Source: an uncultured Robiginitomaculum sp. (GTDB lineage: Bacteria > Pseudomonadota > Alphaproteobacteria > Caulobacterales > Maricaulaceae). Taken from it: a stretch of 8,469 nucleotides of DNA. The stretch lies in contig CALKXN010000001.1 in assembly GCA_938003555.1 (NCBI GenBank), positions 1-8,469 on the forward strand. Direction: 5' to 3'. Under the pieces are notes generated by a model, which worked only from the letters and a program-made list of their open reading frames with translations, did no database searches and was not told the origin of the DNA. Numbering within the stretch: position 1 is the stretch's first letter; each line of letters begins with the position of its first letter. The position numbers and the translations under genes are program-made. Positions 1 to 5,275 of this stretch are shown piece after piece.

Positions 1-585
1 CCATGCCGAATAGGGCTCATTATTCCCCACATTATAGTCCATCTCAAGCGCCGTAAATTCTGCTATCGCGTCACGCGCGCTGTCGGGGTCAGCTTTGACA
101 AGAAAGCCGATCTCGACAGGGCGTTTCTTCGCGCCGCGCAGTTGCGGCGTAAAGCTGTGAACAGACACGATCAACGGGTCAGCTCTATCCTTTGAGCAAT
201 GCTCAATCGCAGCGCCAAGAGCCGCGTGATAAGGCATGTAAATTTCATCAATGCGCGATTGTCTTTGCGCCGCGGACAGGTTTTTATTTCCCGCAATAAG
301 ACTTTCATCGCTAATCATCGCAATCAAGCCTTGGGCGGCCACATCCCGGTTGCAATCAATGACAAGCCGCGAGACGCCCGCCAAGTGCCCTGCGCAGCCA
401 AAGCTTTTGCACAGGCCGCGAATGACGCCTTCTGTGCCAATATCGACAGCAATGTGACGCGCGCGGTCTTCGCCGGACAATCCCAGCCCGTCAAACTCCT
501 CAGGAATATGGTCACTGCTGTGATCTCCGAATATGAAAAGCGGCGCATCGCGACGCGCGGCTATGCTGTGATAAGCTTTGGTCAT
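1..585 (-). CDS. N-formylglutamate amidohydrolase-family protein (C-terminus outside window)
   Basis: A minus-strand frame opens at the ATG at 585 and stays open for 195 codons to the window edge, so the C-terminus is missing. I recognise the N-formylglutamate amidohydrolase (FGase) family, metal-dependent enzymes that remove formate from N-formyl-L-glutamate, the last step of one histidine-degradation route. Visible blocks are DHSSDHIP (residues 21-28), HIAVDIG (44-50), SRLVIDCNRD (72-81), MPYHAAL (117-123), HSFTP (143-147) and NNEPYS (188-193). The Asp-His, His and Glu positions are probable metal or catalytic residues by family analogy. No signal peptide is seen, so it should be cytosolic. 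It starts 6 bp after the doxX-like stop with no clear Shine-Dalgarno sequence, which suggests translational coupling. No hut genes are nearby, so histidine catabolism is not supported by context and the true substrate is open. The family call is good; the exact substrate is not. Confidence 0.9.
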   Translation of the reverse strand, partial: MTKAYHSIAARRDAPLFIFGDHSSDHIPEEFDGLGLSGEDRARHIAVDIGTEGVIRGLCKSFGCAGHLAGVSRLVIDCNRDVAAQGLIAMISDESLIAGNKNLSAAQRQSRIDEIYMPYHAALGAAIEHCSKDRADPLIVSVHSFTPQLRGAKKRPVEIGFLVKADPDSARDAIAEFTALEMDYNVGNNEPYSAW

Positions 586-591
586 ATTGCG

Positions 592-984
592 CTAATCATC
601 CGCGCCAAATAAAGGTGTGTTTTTCAACACAATATTCAAAATCACCGTGCCAACAAACATGGCAACCGCCGTGTAGAACAAGCCGTGACCAATACCTTCA
701 GGGGCGATACCCAGCCAAGGGGACAGATGAAATCCAATCGCGCCAATCAGAACGAGCAGGCCCGATAATGCACCTAAACGGCGGGTCATGGGCATAATTA
801 AAAGCAGGGCCGTCACCAATTCGGCCACGCCTGTCATCATGCGGATGATCGGCTCGAAAAGCCCGATGCCGGAATGTTCAGCGATAGTAGCAAATATGAT
901 ATTCTCGCCGCCAAATTTCTGCACCCCGAAAAACACAAATGCAGCAGCGAGAATAAGGCTTAAGCCTAACGGCAAATATTTCAT
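592..984 (-). CDS. DoxX family integral membrane protein
   Basis: This is a 130-residue protein with four hydrophobic segments, at about residues 3-24, 47-66, 70-91 and 97-120. The pattern, length and the Arg-Met-x-x-Gly-x-x-Glu-Leu stretch at the start of segment 2 fit the DoxX family. DoxX proteins are small four-helix inner-membrane proteins linked to thiosulfate:quinone oxidoreductase in archaea and to thiol/oxidative stress complexes in actinobacteria; for most members, including this one, the function is unknown. An in-frame TTG at 996 would add four residues, but I chose the ATG at 984 because a GGGGGA Shine-Dalgarno sequence (989-994) sits 4 nt before it. It lies 21 bp after the DM13 gene and 6 bp before the amidohydrolase, so the three are probably co-transcribed. 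The DM13 neighbour hints at an envelope redox role, which is inference. Confidence 0.88.
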   Translation of the reverse strand: MKYLPLGLSLILAAAFVFFGVQKFGGENIIFATIAEHSGIGLFEPIIRMMTGVAELVTALLLIMPMTRRLGALSGLLVLIGAIGFHLSPWLGIAPEGIGHGLFYTAVAMFVGTVILNIVLKNTPLFGADD

Positions 985-1005
985 ACTATCCCCCAATATT
1001 TTACT

Positions 1006-1497
1006 TTAGATCGTTCCCGCAGCCCATAGCACAGAAAACTGCTCGCAGTGAACCAAAACCGAGTTAAAGGCGGATAGGTCTGTTCCCGCGGGAATAATAT
1101 AATCTGACCCGCCATTATGCGTCACCAGCGCGCCAAGATTAATCGCGCCCTGCGTCGCCGTTGCGCCGGTAACGTTTTGCGCTGATTGCGGCGAGAGAAA
1201 GAGTTTCAAATCTGGCCCGGCTTTGGTTTTAAAATCATCTGAGAGACGTAAAACTGTCTGTCCGTCTTTTTCAATGATTTCAAACTGCCCTTTGACGCGA
1301 TATTTTTTCTGGGCAAATGCCCCCGATGATCTCACCTTCATCACGCTTTCGACCATCGCGTCTTTGGTGACGTGATCTTTGCTCAGGACCGTTTCAACCG
1401 CCATTGCATCTTTGTGCATCGGTTCGGCAAAGGCGGGAACCACAGCCAGAGATAACAAAGCCGTACCCAGCAGGGCTGTAGAGATAAATTTACGCAT
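1006..1497 (-). CDS. Secreted DM13-domain protein
   Basis: This is a 163-residue exported protein. It has a clear Sec signal peptide: basic Met-Arg-Lys start, hydrophobic core at about 4-21, and likely cleavage after Ala-Phe-Ala at residue 24. Residues from about 56 to 163 resemble the DM13 domain: a Gly-x-Phe opening, Val-x-Gly-x-Phe, Leu-Arg-Leu-Ser-Asp-Asp-Phe, then Gly-Pro-Asp-Leu-x-Leu-Phe-Leu-Ser, a Tyr-Ile-Ile-Pro strand and a terminal block with Cys151 before Glu-Gln-Phe. DM13 has been proposed as a cytochrome-like or redox-linked domain with a near-invariant cysteine, but its role is not established. The frame could extend upstream to 1581, but ATG 1497 is chosen because it begins the signal peptide and has an AAGGA ribosome-binding site (1505-1509) 7 nt before it. 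It leads a probable operon with the DoxX protein. The 133 bp to recR and the inverted repeat upstream suggest its own promoter. Confidence 0.87.
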   Translation of the reverse strand: MRKFISTALLGTALLSLAVVPAFAEPMHKDAMAVETVLSKDHVTKDAMVESVMKVRSSGAFAQKKYRVKGQFEIIEKDGQTVLRLSDDFKTKAGPDLKLFLSPQSAQNVTGATATQGAINLGALVTHNGGSDYIIPAGTDLSAFNSVLVHCEQFSVLWAAGTI

Positions 1498-1630
1498 AAT
1501 GTGTTCCTTAGATGTGTCTTTCAATTTCGATAGGCGACACCTACGCCCCGCCCCGCTCACTTGAAAGACACATGAATTCACATAGACGGCACTCTATATC
1601 GCGTTTTGAACACGCGGCTGTGAGGCGGAG
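1498..1630 (-). promoter_or_regulatory. Intergenic region between recR and the DM13 gene
   Basis: This 133-bp gap is the only sizeable break among the seven genes from dnaX to the amidohydrolase. It holds a 13-bp inverted repeat (listed separately), an 8-bp TGAATTCA palindrome at 1573-1580, and a small stem with 5-bp CGCGT/ACGCG arms at 1600-1604 and 1612-1616. The small stem has no U-tract on the minus strand, so I do not call it a terminator. A TATAGA hexamer (minus strand, 1593-1598) could be a -10 element, but nothing like TTGACA lies 16-18 bp upstream of it. A promoter for the DM13-DoxX-amidohydrolase genes is likely here but I cannot place it. Confidence 0.45.
1512..1573 (-). repeat. 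13-bp perfect inverted repeat before the DM13 gene
   Basis: The arms at 1512-1524 (ATGTGTCTTTCAA on the plus strand) and 1561-1573 (TTGAAAGACACAT) are perfect reverse complements separated by 36 bp of GC-rich sequence. In the DM13 transcript the pair could form a long-looped hairpin whose 3' arm ends 2 nt before the AAGGA ribosome-binding site and 14 nt before the ATG. It could instead be a pair of operator half-sites in DNA. Neither arm continues to pair beyond 13 bp. There is no U-tract, so a terminator is unlikely. Confidence 0.8.
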
Positions 1631-2233
1631 TTAAAACGGCCGGCGCGACCGCATCGCAGCGCTAAGCGTGCCATCATCAAGATAATCCAGCTCGCCGCCC
1701 ACCGGCACGCCATGCGCAAGGCGCGAGACTTTCACATCGCACCCCTCCAGCTTATCCGTGATATAATGCGCCGTAGTTTGGCCGTCGATTGTCGCATTCA
1801 TCGCAAGAATAACCTCTACGATATTTGCGCCCCTGGCCCGCTCAATCAGACTGGCAATATTTAAGTCTTCGGGGCGGATTCCATCCAGCGCAGACAAGCT
1901 GCCGCCCAGCACATGATACGTCCCGCGAAAGGCCCCTGCCCGCTCTAGGGCCCAAAGGTCGCCGACATCTTGAACGACGCAAATCAAGGTTTGATCTCGC
2001 CCCGGCGCGGCGCAAATATGGCAGGGGTTTTGGCTATCGACATTATCACACATACTGCATTGCGTAATCCGCGCGGACACATCGGCCAGCGCTGCCACAA
2101 GCGGATCCATAACCGTGTCGCGCTTTTGAATAAGCGCCAGCGCTGCGCGCCGCGCCGAGCGCGGGCCAAGGCCAGGCAATTTGGCCAGCAAGCTAATCAA
2201 GCGCTCAATTTCGGGGCCGGCCGTGCTCGCCAT
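1631..2233 (-). CDS. recR: Recombination mediator protein RecR
   Basis: RecR acts with RecF and RecO to load RecA onto SSB-coated single-stranded DNA at gaps; it forms a ring-shaped clamp in the cytoplasm. The 200-residue length is standard. Visible parts in order are the helix-hairpin-helix (Leu-Pro-Gly-Leu-Gly-Pro-Arg-Ser at 19-26), a four-cysteine zinc module (Cys59, Cys62, Cys71, Cys74), and the Toprim domain from about residue 82, with [11 protein letters not shown] at 108-118 and the block around [10 protein letters not shown]. The C-terminus has the usual His-Gly-Val-Pro-x-Gly-Gly-Glu-Leu-x-Tyr-Leu-Asp-Asp-Gly-Thr-Leu signature. The residue before Asp89, normally Glu in Val-Val-Glu, is Gln88 here (codon CAA at 1972-1970). 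The start ATG overlaps the stop of the upstream isomerase-like gene in TAATG, so translation is probably coupled. The identification is secure. Confidence 0.98.
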   Translation of the reverse strand: MASTAGPEIERLISLLAKLPGLGPRSARRAALALIQKRDTVMDPLVAALADVSARITQCSMCDNVDSQNPCHICAAPGRDQTLICVVQDVGDLWALERAGAFRGTYHVLGGSLSALDGIRPEDLNIASLIERARGANIVEVILAMNATIDGQTTAHYITDKLEGCDVKVSRLAHGVPVGGELDYLDDGTLSAAMRSRRPF

Positions 2234-3135
2234 TAGACGCTCGCGCGCTCAAGGCGCTGGGCCAGCGAAATTATATCTCTAACCGCTTGCGCATTATCTT
2301 GATCTTTGGGCACGCATTCCAAACCGATGGGGCCATCATATCCGCTCTCACGCGCAGCGCGGATAATGTTGATATAATCCATCTCGCCTGTACCGGGTTG
2401 ATGGCGGCTTGGACTATCGGCAAGTTGCATATAGCAAATTTGATCAGCGCCCCCGCGTAAGTTCTCAATCACATTGCCCTCGGCGCGCTGCATATGGAAT
2501 AAATCCCAATTGATTTTGACATAATCCGAACCAATCAGCCTCACCATATTGAGCGCATCGGCGTGACCATTTATGAAATGGCCAGGATGATCATAGGGAT
2601 TAAATGGCTCAACCGCCGCGTAAATTTTGGCCGCTTCAAATAAAGGCGCCGCGGCCTCGAAATTATTACGGTAATTCTCTAAGGATAGATCATGCGATTG
2701 ATTAGTAATGACTTCATGGCCCGTCACGGTCACAATATCTGTGCCCAGAATTTGCGCCTCTTCAATCGCGGATTTCATGCTGTCGAGGAAATCCTGACGC
2801 CCATAAGACGCACCAAGATTTTTTGAGGCTCCGACAATTTGCGAGACTTTAACGCCCGCATCTTTGGCCAGTTGACCTAAGGCTTTGGCCTCACGGTTCC
2901 AGGAACTGACAAACCAAAATTCGACATGTTTAAATCCCGCCTGCGCAGCTTTCGCAAAACGTTCTTCGAGGGGTAATTCTGTCCACCACATTTCAAGATT
3001 AACGGAGAAACCGGACAGAAGTTTTTGGCGCGCTTTAAGAGACAGCTCACCTTCTTTGTCCTGACCGCACGCGACTAAAGCTGCACTCGCAGCTCCGGCA
3101 ATTAGACCCGTTTTAAGCAGCGTGCGGCGATCCAT
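2233..3135 (-). CDS. Tat-exported lipoprotein, hydroxypyruvate isomerase-like TIM barrel
   Basis: This is a 300-residue protein of the xylose isomerase-like / AP endonuclease 2 TIM-barrel superfamily, closest in motif to hydroxypyruvate isomerase (Hyi/OtnI-type). Likely metal and catalytic residues by analogy are Glu176 (AVEPFN), Asp211 and His214 (NWDLFHMQ), Gln237 and Glu273 (GLECVP). The block [10 protein letters not shown] (245-254) matches the Pro-Gly-Thr-Gly-Glu-Ile-x-Tyr signature of that family. The N-terminus has a twin-arginine signal (RRTLLK at 3-8) running into a lipobox, LVAC at 20-23. The mature protein should therefore be a folded, Tat-exported lipoprotein with Cys23 lipidated. 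Gly24 and Gln25 follow, with no Asp at +2, which favours outer-membrane sorting. Cytosolic Hyi enzymes lack such a leader, so the substrate is probably a periplasmic sugar or keto-acid and cannot be named. It overlaps ybaB upstream and recR downstream as TAATG on both sides. Confidence 0.9.
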   Translation of the reverse strand: MDRRTLLKTGLIAGAASAALVACGQDKEGELSLKARQKLLSGFSVNLEMWWTELPLEERFAKAAQAGFKHVEFWFVSSWNREAKALGQLAKDAGVKVSQIVGASKNLGASYGRQDFLDSMKSAIEEAQILGTDIVTVTGHEVITNQSHDLSLENYRNNFEAAAPLFEAAKIYAAVEPFNPYDHPGHFINGHADALNMVRLIGSDYVKINWDLFHMQRAEGNVIENLRGGADQICYMQLADSPSRHQPGTGEMDYINIIRAARESGYDGPIGLECVPKDQDNAQAVRDIISLAQRLERASV

Positions 3136-3452
3136 TAAAGGCTCATACCCGGCGGGAGTTGAATGTCGCCCATCGCATCTTTCATCGCCGCTTGACTGGC
3201 TTCGTCCATCTTGACCTTCGCGTCATGGAAGGCCGCGACAATTAAATCTTCGAGCATTTCGCCGTCATCCGGAGTGAGGAGTGACGGATCGATTTTAATC
3301 TCGCTCATATTGCCATTACCCGACAAGGTTATGGTCACGAGACCGCCGCCGGATTTGCCGCTCGCCGTAAGGGCCGCGACTTGTTCTTTGGCGCGCTCCA
3401 TATTTTCTTGCATTTTTTTCGCTTGTTTCATCAAGCCCATAATGTCTTTCAT
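3135..3452 (-). CDS. ybaB: YbaB/EbfC family nucleoid-associated protein
   Basis: This is a 105-residue protein with the typical YbaB/EbfC pattern: an N-terminal Met/Lys/Gln-rich amphipathic helix (residues 5-30), a Gly-Gly-Gly-Leu-Val-Thr-Ile-Thr-Leu-Ser-Gly-Asn-Gly strand pair in the middle, then Ile-Lys-Ile-Asp-Pro-Ser-Leu-Leu and an acidic helix, ending in Leu-Pro-Pro-Gly-Met. Family members are cytoplasmic dimers that bind DNA and coat the nucleoid; the exact role is still debated. The length is normal. It starts 5 bp after dnaX, with an AGGA about 9 nt upstream inside the dnaX end as the likely ribosome-binding site. Its stop overlaps the next start (TAATG). The dnaX-ybaB pairing is widely conserved and supports the call. 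Confidence 0.96.
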   Translation of the reverse strand: MKDIMGLMKQAKKMQENMERAKEQVAALTASGKSGGGLVTITLSGNGNMSEIKIDPSLLTPDDGEMLEDLIVAAFHDAKVKMDEASQAAMKDAMGDIQLPPGMSL

Positions 3453-3457
3453 AAGAT

Positions 3458-5206
3458 TTAATCCTGTGGTTTTACGCCGAAATTTCCGGCGATTATATCT
3501 GCTGATTTAGGGCTGCACGCACGCGTTTCAATAAGCGTTGCGCCTTTGAATATATTCAGCGCGGCAACAAGGTCCGGATGACTTTTATCGTAATCATCCT
3601 GCTCTTGAACTTCGCGGTTGCGGCGCTCGCGGATTGTCTCTGTTCCCGGCGGGGCCGTCTCGATCACAATAGACCATGTGCGGCCTGTCCAGCCTTCAAG
3701 CTTTTCTTTCAAATATGAAGGGAGGCGCGAAGGGGCCATAGGCGCGGGCTCAAAGACAATTTTGCCTTGCTCAAAACTGACCAAACGCACGCAGGTTTCG
3801 ATATCACTGCGCAAGGCGCGCGATCCTTCGGCTTCGGCGTGAGCCGCGACCTCTTCAAGAGAGTCCAGCTGCAAAGTTGGTTCAGATGAAATCTGCATTT
3901 CCGGCTCAGGTTTTCGCGCGGCCATCACTGTTGGCGCGCCGCCCGTGCTTTGAGGGCTTGGCGGGGTCTGGCGCGCCTCTGGTGTCGTATGCGGCGCAGA
4001 CCCGCCGGACGCAGATGTCGCGCGCCCCGCCTGACCCATATCGGCGATAAGTTTTGCGGCCAGTTCAGGGGGCGGCAATTCGGCCGCAACGCATAAGCGC
4101 AGCAGCGCCATTTCCGCGGCCGCAAGTGGGTCGGGCGCAAGACGTGTATCCGTATGCGCCTTAAGCAGCATTTGCCACAACCGCGTGGCCTGCCCCATGG
4201 AGAGCTCGCCTGCGATCTCGCCAACTTTGCGCGCCACATCCGGCGACGCGTCCATACCATCTGCATCGCCCATCGCTTTGGCGCGGCTGACTTCATGGCA
4301 TAAATCGAGCATGTCGCGCATCACAATAATGGGGTCAGCGCCGTGATCATATTGCGCGCGAAGCTCTGTTAACGCGCCTTTGGCATCGCCTTTCGCGGCC
4401 ATACCAAATAGATCCAGCACGCGAACGCGATCCGCCAAACCGAGCATATCACGCACTTGCTCCATTGACACTTCGCTATCTTTATCAAGGCGCTGCACAA
4501 TGGCTTGATCGAGCAAGGAAAGACCATCACGCACAGAGCCTTCGGCGGCGCGCGCGATCAAAGCTAGCCCGTCATCAGAGATTTTAGCGTCTTCTTTTTC
4601 GCTAATATTCTTCAGATGCGTCGTAAGCTCAACCGCTTCTACGCGGCGCAGGTCGAAACGCTGACAGCGCGAAAGCACTGTAATCGGGACTTTACGAATT
4701 TCTGTTGTCGCAAAGATAAATTTGGCATGATCAGGCGGCTCTTCAAGCGTCTTCAGCAAGGCGTTAAACGCCCCTGTCGAGAGCATATGCACCTCATCTA
4801 TTATATAGACTTTATAACGCGCATCGACAGGCGCGTAGCGCACGCCGTCCAGCATTTCGCGCATGTTCTCGACGCCTGTGCGCGAGGCCGCGTCCATTTC
4901 CAAAACGTCCATATGGCTGCTGGCCATAATATCAGCGCAGTGCGTACCCAGTTTTGGAAAATCAACGGACGGCCCTTTGATTTCCTCTGTCTCGTAATTG
5001 AGCGCGCGCGCCAAAAGACGGGCCGTGGTCGTTTTACCAATCCCGCGCACGCCGGTCAGCATGAAGGCGTGCGCCACCCGATTGGTGGCAAAGGCATTTC
5101 GCAAGGTTTTCACCATCGCGTCTTGGCCGATAATATCTTCAAAGCTCTGCGGGCGGTATTTGCGCGCGAGAACCTGATATTCAGTGCTGTGTTCGGGATC
5201 GTTCAT
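3458..5206 (-). CDS. dnaX: DNA polymerase III subunits gamma/tau (DnaX)
   Basis: DnaX is the ATPase core of the clamp loader that places the beta sliding clamp on primed DNA; tau also ties the polymerase to the helicase. From ATG 5206 the protein is 582 residues. Visible AAA+ parts are Tyr-Arg-Pro (17-19), Walker A GVRGIGKT (52-59), Walker B YIIDEVH (134-140), the sensor 1 region (FIFATTE, 163-169), the SRC arginine-finger motif (179-181) and sensor 2 with Arg226. The zinc module usual in DnaX is reduced to one cysteine (Cys90), which I recall as common in alphaproteobacteria. Residues of about 395-440 form a Pro/Ser/Thr/Gly-rich linker before the C-terminal domains. No A-AAA-AAG slippery heptamer is present, so an E. 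coli-style frameshift to gamma is not supported. An in-frame GTG at 5209 lies directly upstream, but ATG 5206 fits the promoter spacing better. It heads the ybaB/isomerase/recR run. Confidence 0.97.
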   Translation of the reverse strand: MNDPEHSTEYQVLARKYRPQSFEDIIGQDAMVKTLRNAFATNRVAHAFMLTGVRGIGKTTTARLLARALNYETEEIKGPSVDFPKLGTHCADIMASSHMDVLEMDAASRTGVENMREMLDGVRYAPVDARYKVYIIDEVHMLSTGAFNALLKTLEEPPDHAKFIFATTEIRKVPITVLSRCQRFDLRRVEAVELTTHLKNISEKEDAKISDDGLALIARAAEGSVRDGLSLLDQAIVQRLDKDSEVSMEQVRDMLGLADRVRVLDLFGMAAKGDAKGALTELRAQYDHGADPIIVMRDMLDLCHEVSRAKAMGDADGMDASPDVARKVGEIAGELSMGQATRLWQMLLKAHTDTRLAPDPLAAAEMALLRLCVAAELPPPELAAKLIADMGQAGRATSASGGSAPHTTPEARQTPPSPQSTGGAPTVMAARKPEPEMQISSEPTLQLDSLEEVAAHAEAEGSRALRSDIETCVRLVSFEQGKIVFEPAPMAPSRLPSYLKEKLEGWTGRTWSIVIETAPPGTETIRERRNREVQEQDDYDKSHPDLVAALNIFKGATLIETRACSPKSADIIAGNFGVKPQD

Positions 5207-5228
5207 CACCCGCTTATAGGCGGGTGAT
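5205..5228. promoter_or_regulatory. 24-bp inverted repeat spanning the dnaX -10 and start codon
   Basis: The arms ATCACCCGC (5205-5213) and GCGGGTGAT (5220-5228) are perfect 9-bp reverse complements around the 6-base spacer 5214-5219. On the dnaX strand the centre carries the proposed -10 hexamer and the downstream arm ends on the first two bases of the ATG. Symmetric arms around a core promoter are what a dimeric repressor operator looks like. If transcription starts further upstream, the same sequence would fold into a hairpin that hides the start codon. No U-tract follows, so it is a poor terminator for the antiporter gene. Confidence 0.75.
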
Positions 5229-5241
5229 ACTAGATTCGCAA
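5213..5241 (-). promoter_or_regulatory. Predicted sigma-70-type promoter of dnaX
   Basis: On the minus strand TTGCGA (5241-5236; 4 of 6 match to TTGACA) and TATAAG (5218-5213; 5 of 6 match to TATAAT) are separated by exactly 17 bp. Six bases lie between the -10 and the dnaX ATG, so a normal start point 7 nt downstream would fall on the A of the ATG and give a leaderless mRNA. There is no convincing Shine-Dalgarno sequence (only GGGTG, touching the ATG), which agrees with this. Leaderless genes are common in Caulobacter and relatives. Confidence 0.6.
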
Positions 5242-5275
5242 AGCGCCATTACTATTGCGGCGTGGATAAAACCGA

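Noticed and set aside
199..612. 137-codon plus-strand open frame opposite the amidohydrolase
   Set aside because: The minus-strand frame carries clear family motifs throughout, so this is its shadow.
3458..5206. Programmed frameshift in dnaX producing gamma
   Set aside because: I searched the coding strand for the A-AAA-AAG heptamer and found no run of six A; the nearest A-rich site (Glu-Lys-Glu at about residue 203) is not in a slippery phase and lies in the ATPase part.
3690..5206. Loss of the DnaX zinc module as evidence of a defective gene
   Set aside because: Only Cys90 remains of the usual four cysteines, but I recall the same reduction in other alphaproteobacterial DnaX proteins, and all ATPase motifs are intact.
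4616..5227. 203-codon plus-strand open frame opposite dnaX
   Set aside because: It lies fully antisense to the conserved ATPase part of dnaX, shows no recognisable domain and has no ribosome-binding site that I can see; long antisense frames are common in GC-rich codon usage.
5205..5228. Rho-independent terminator of the antiporter gene
   Set aside because: The stem is strong but is followed by the dnaX coding sequence, not a U-tract, and it overlaps the dnaX -10 and ATG.
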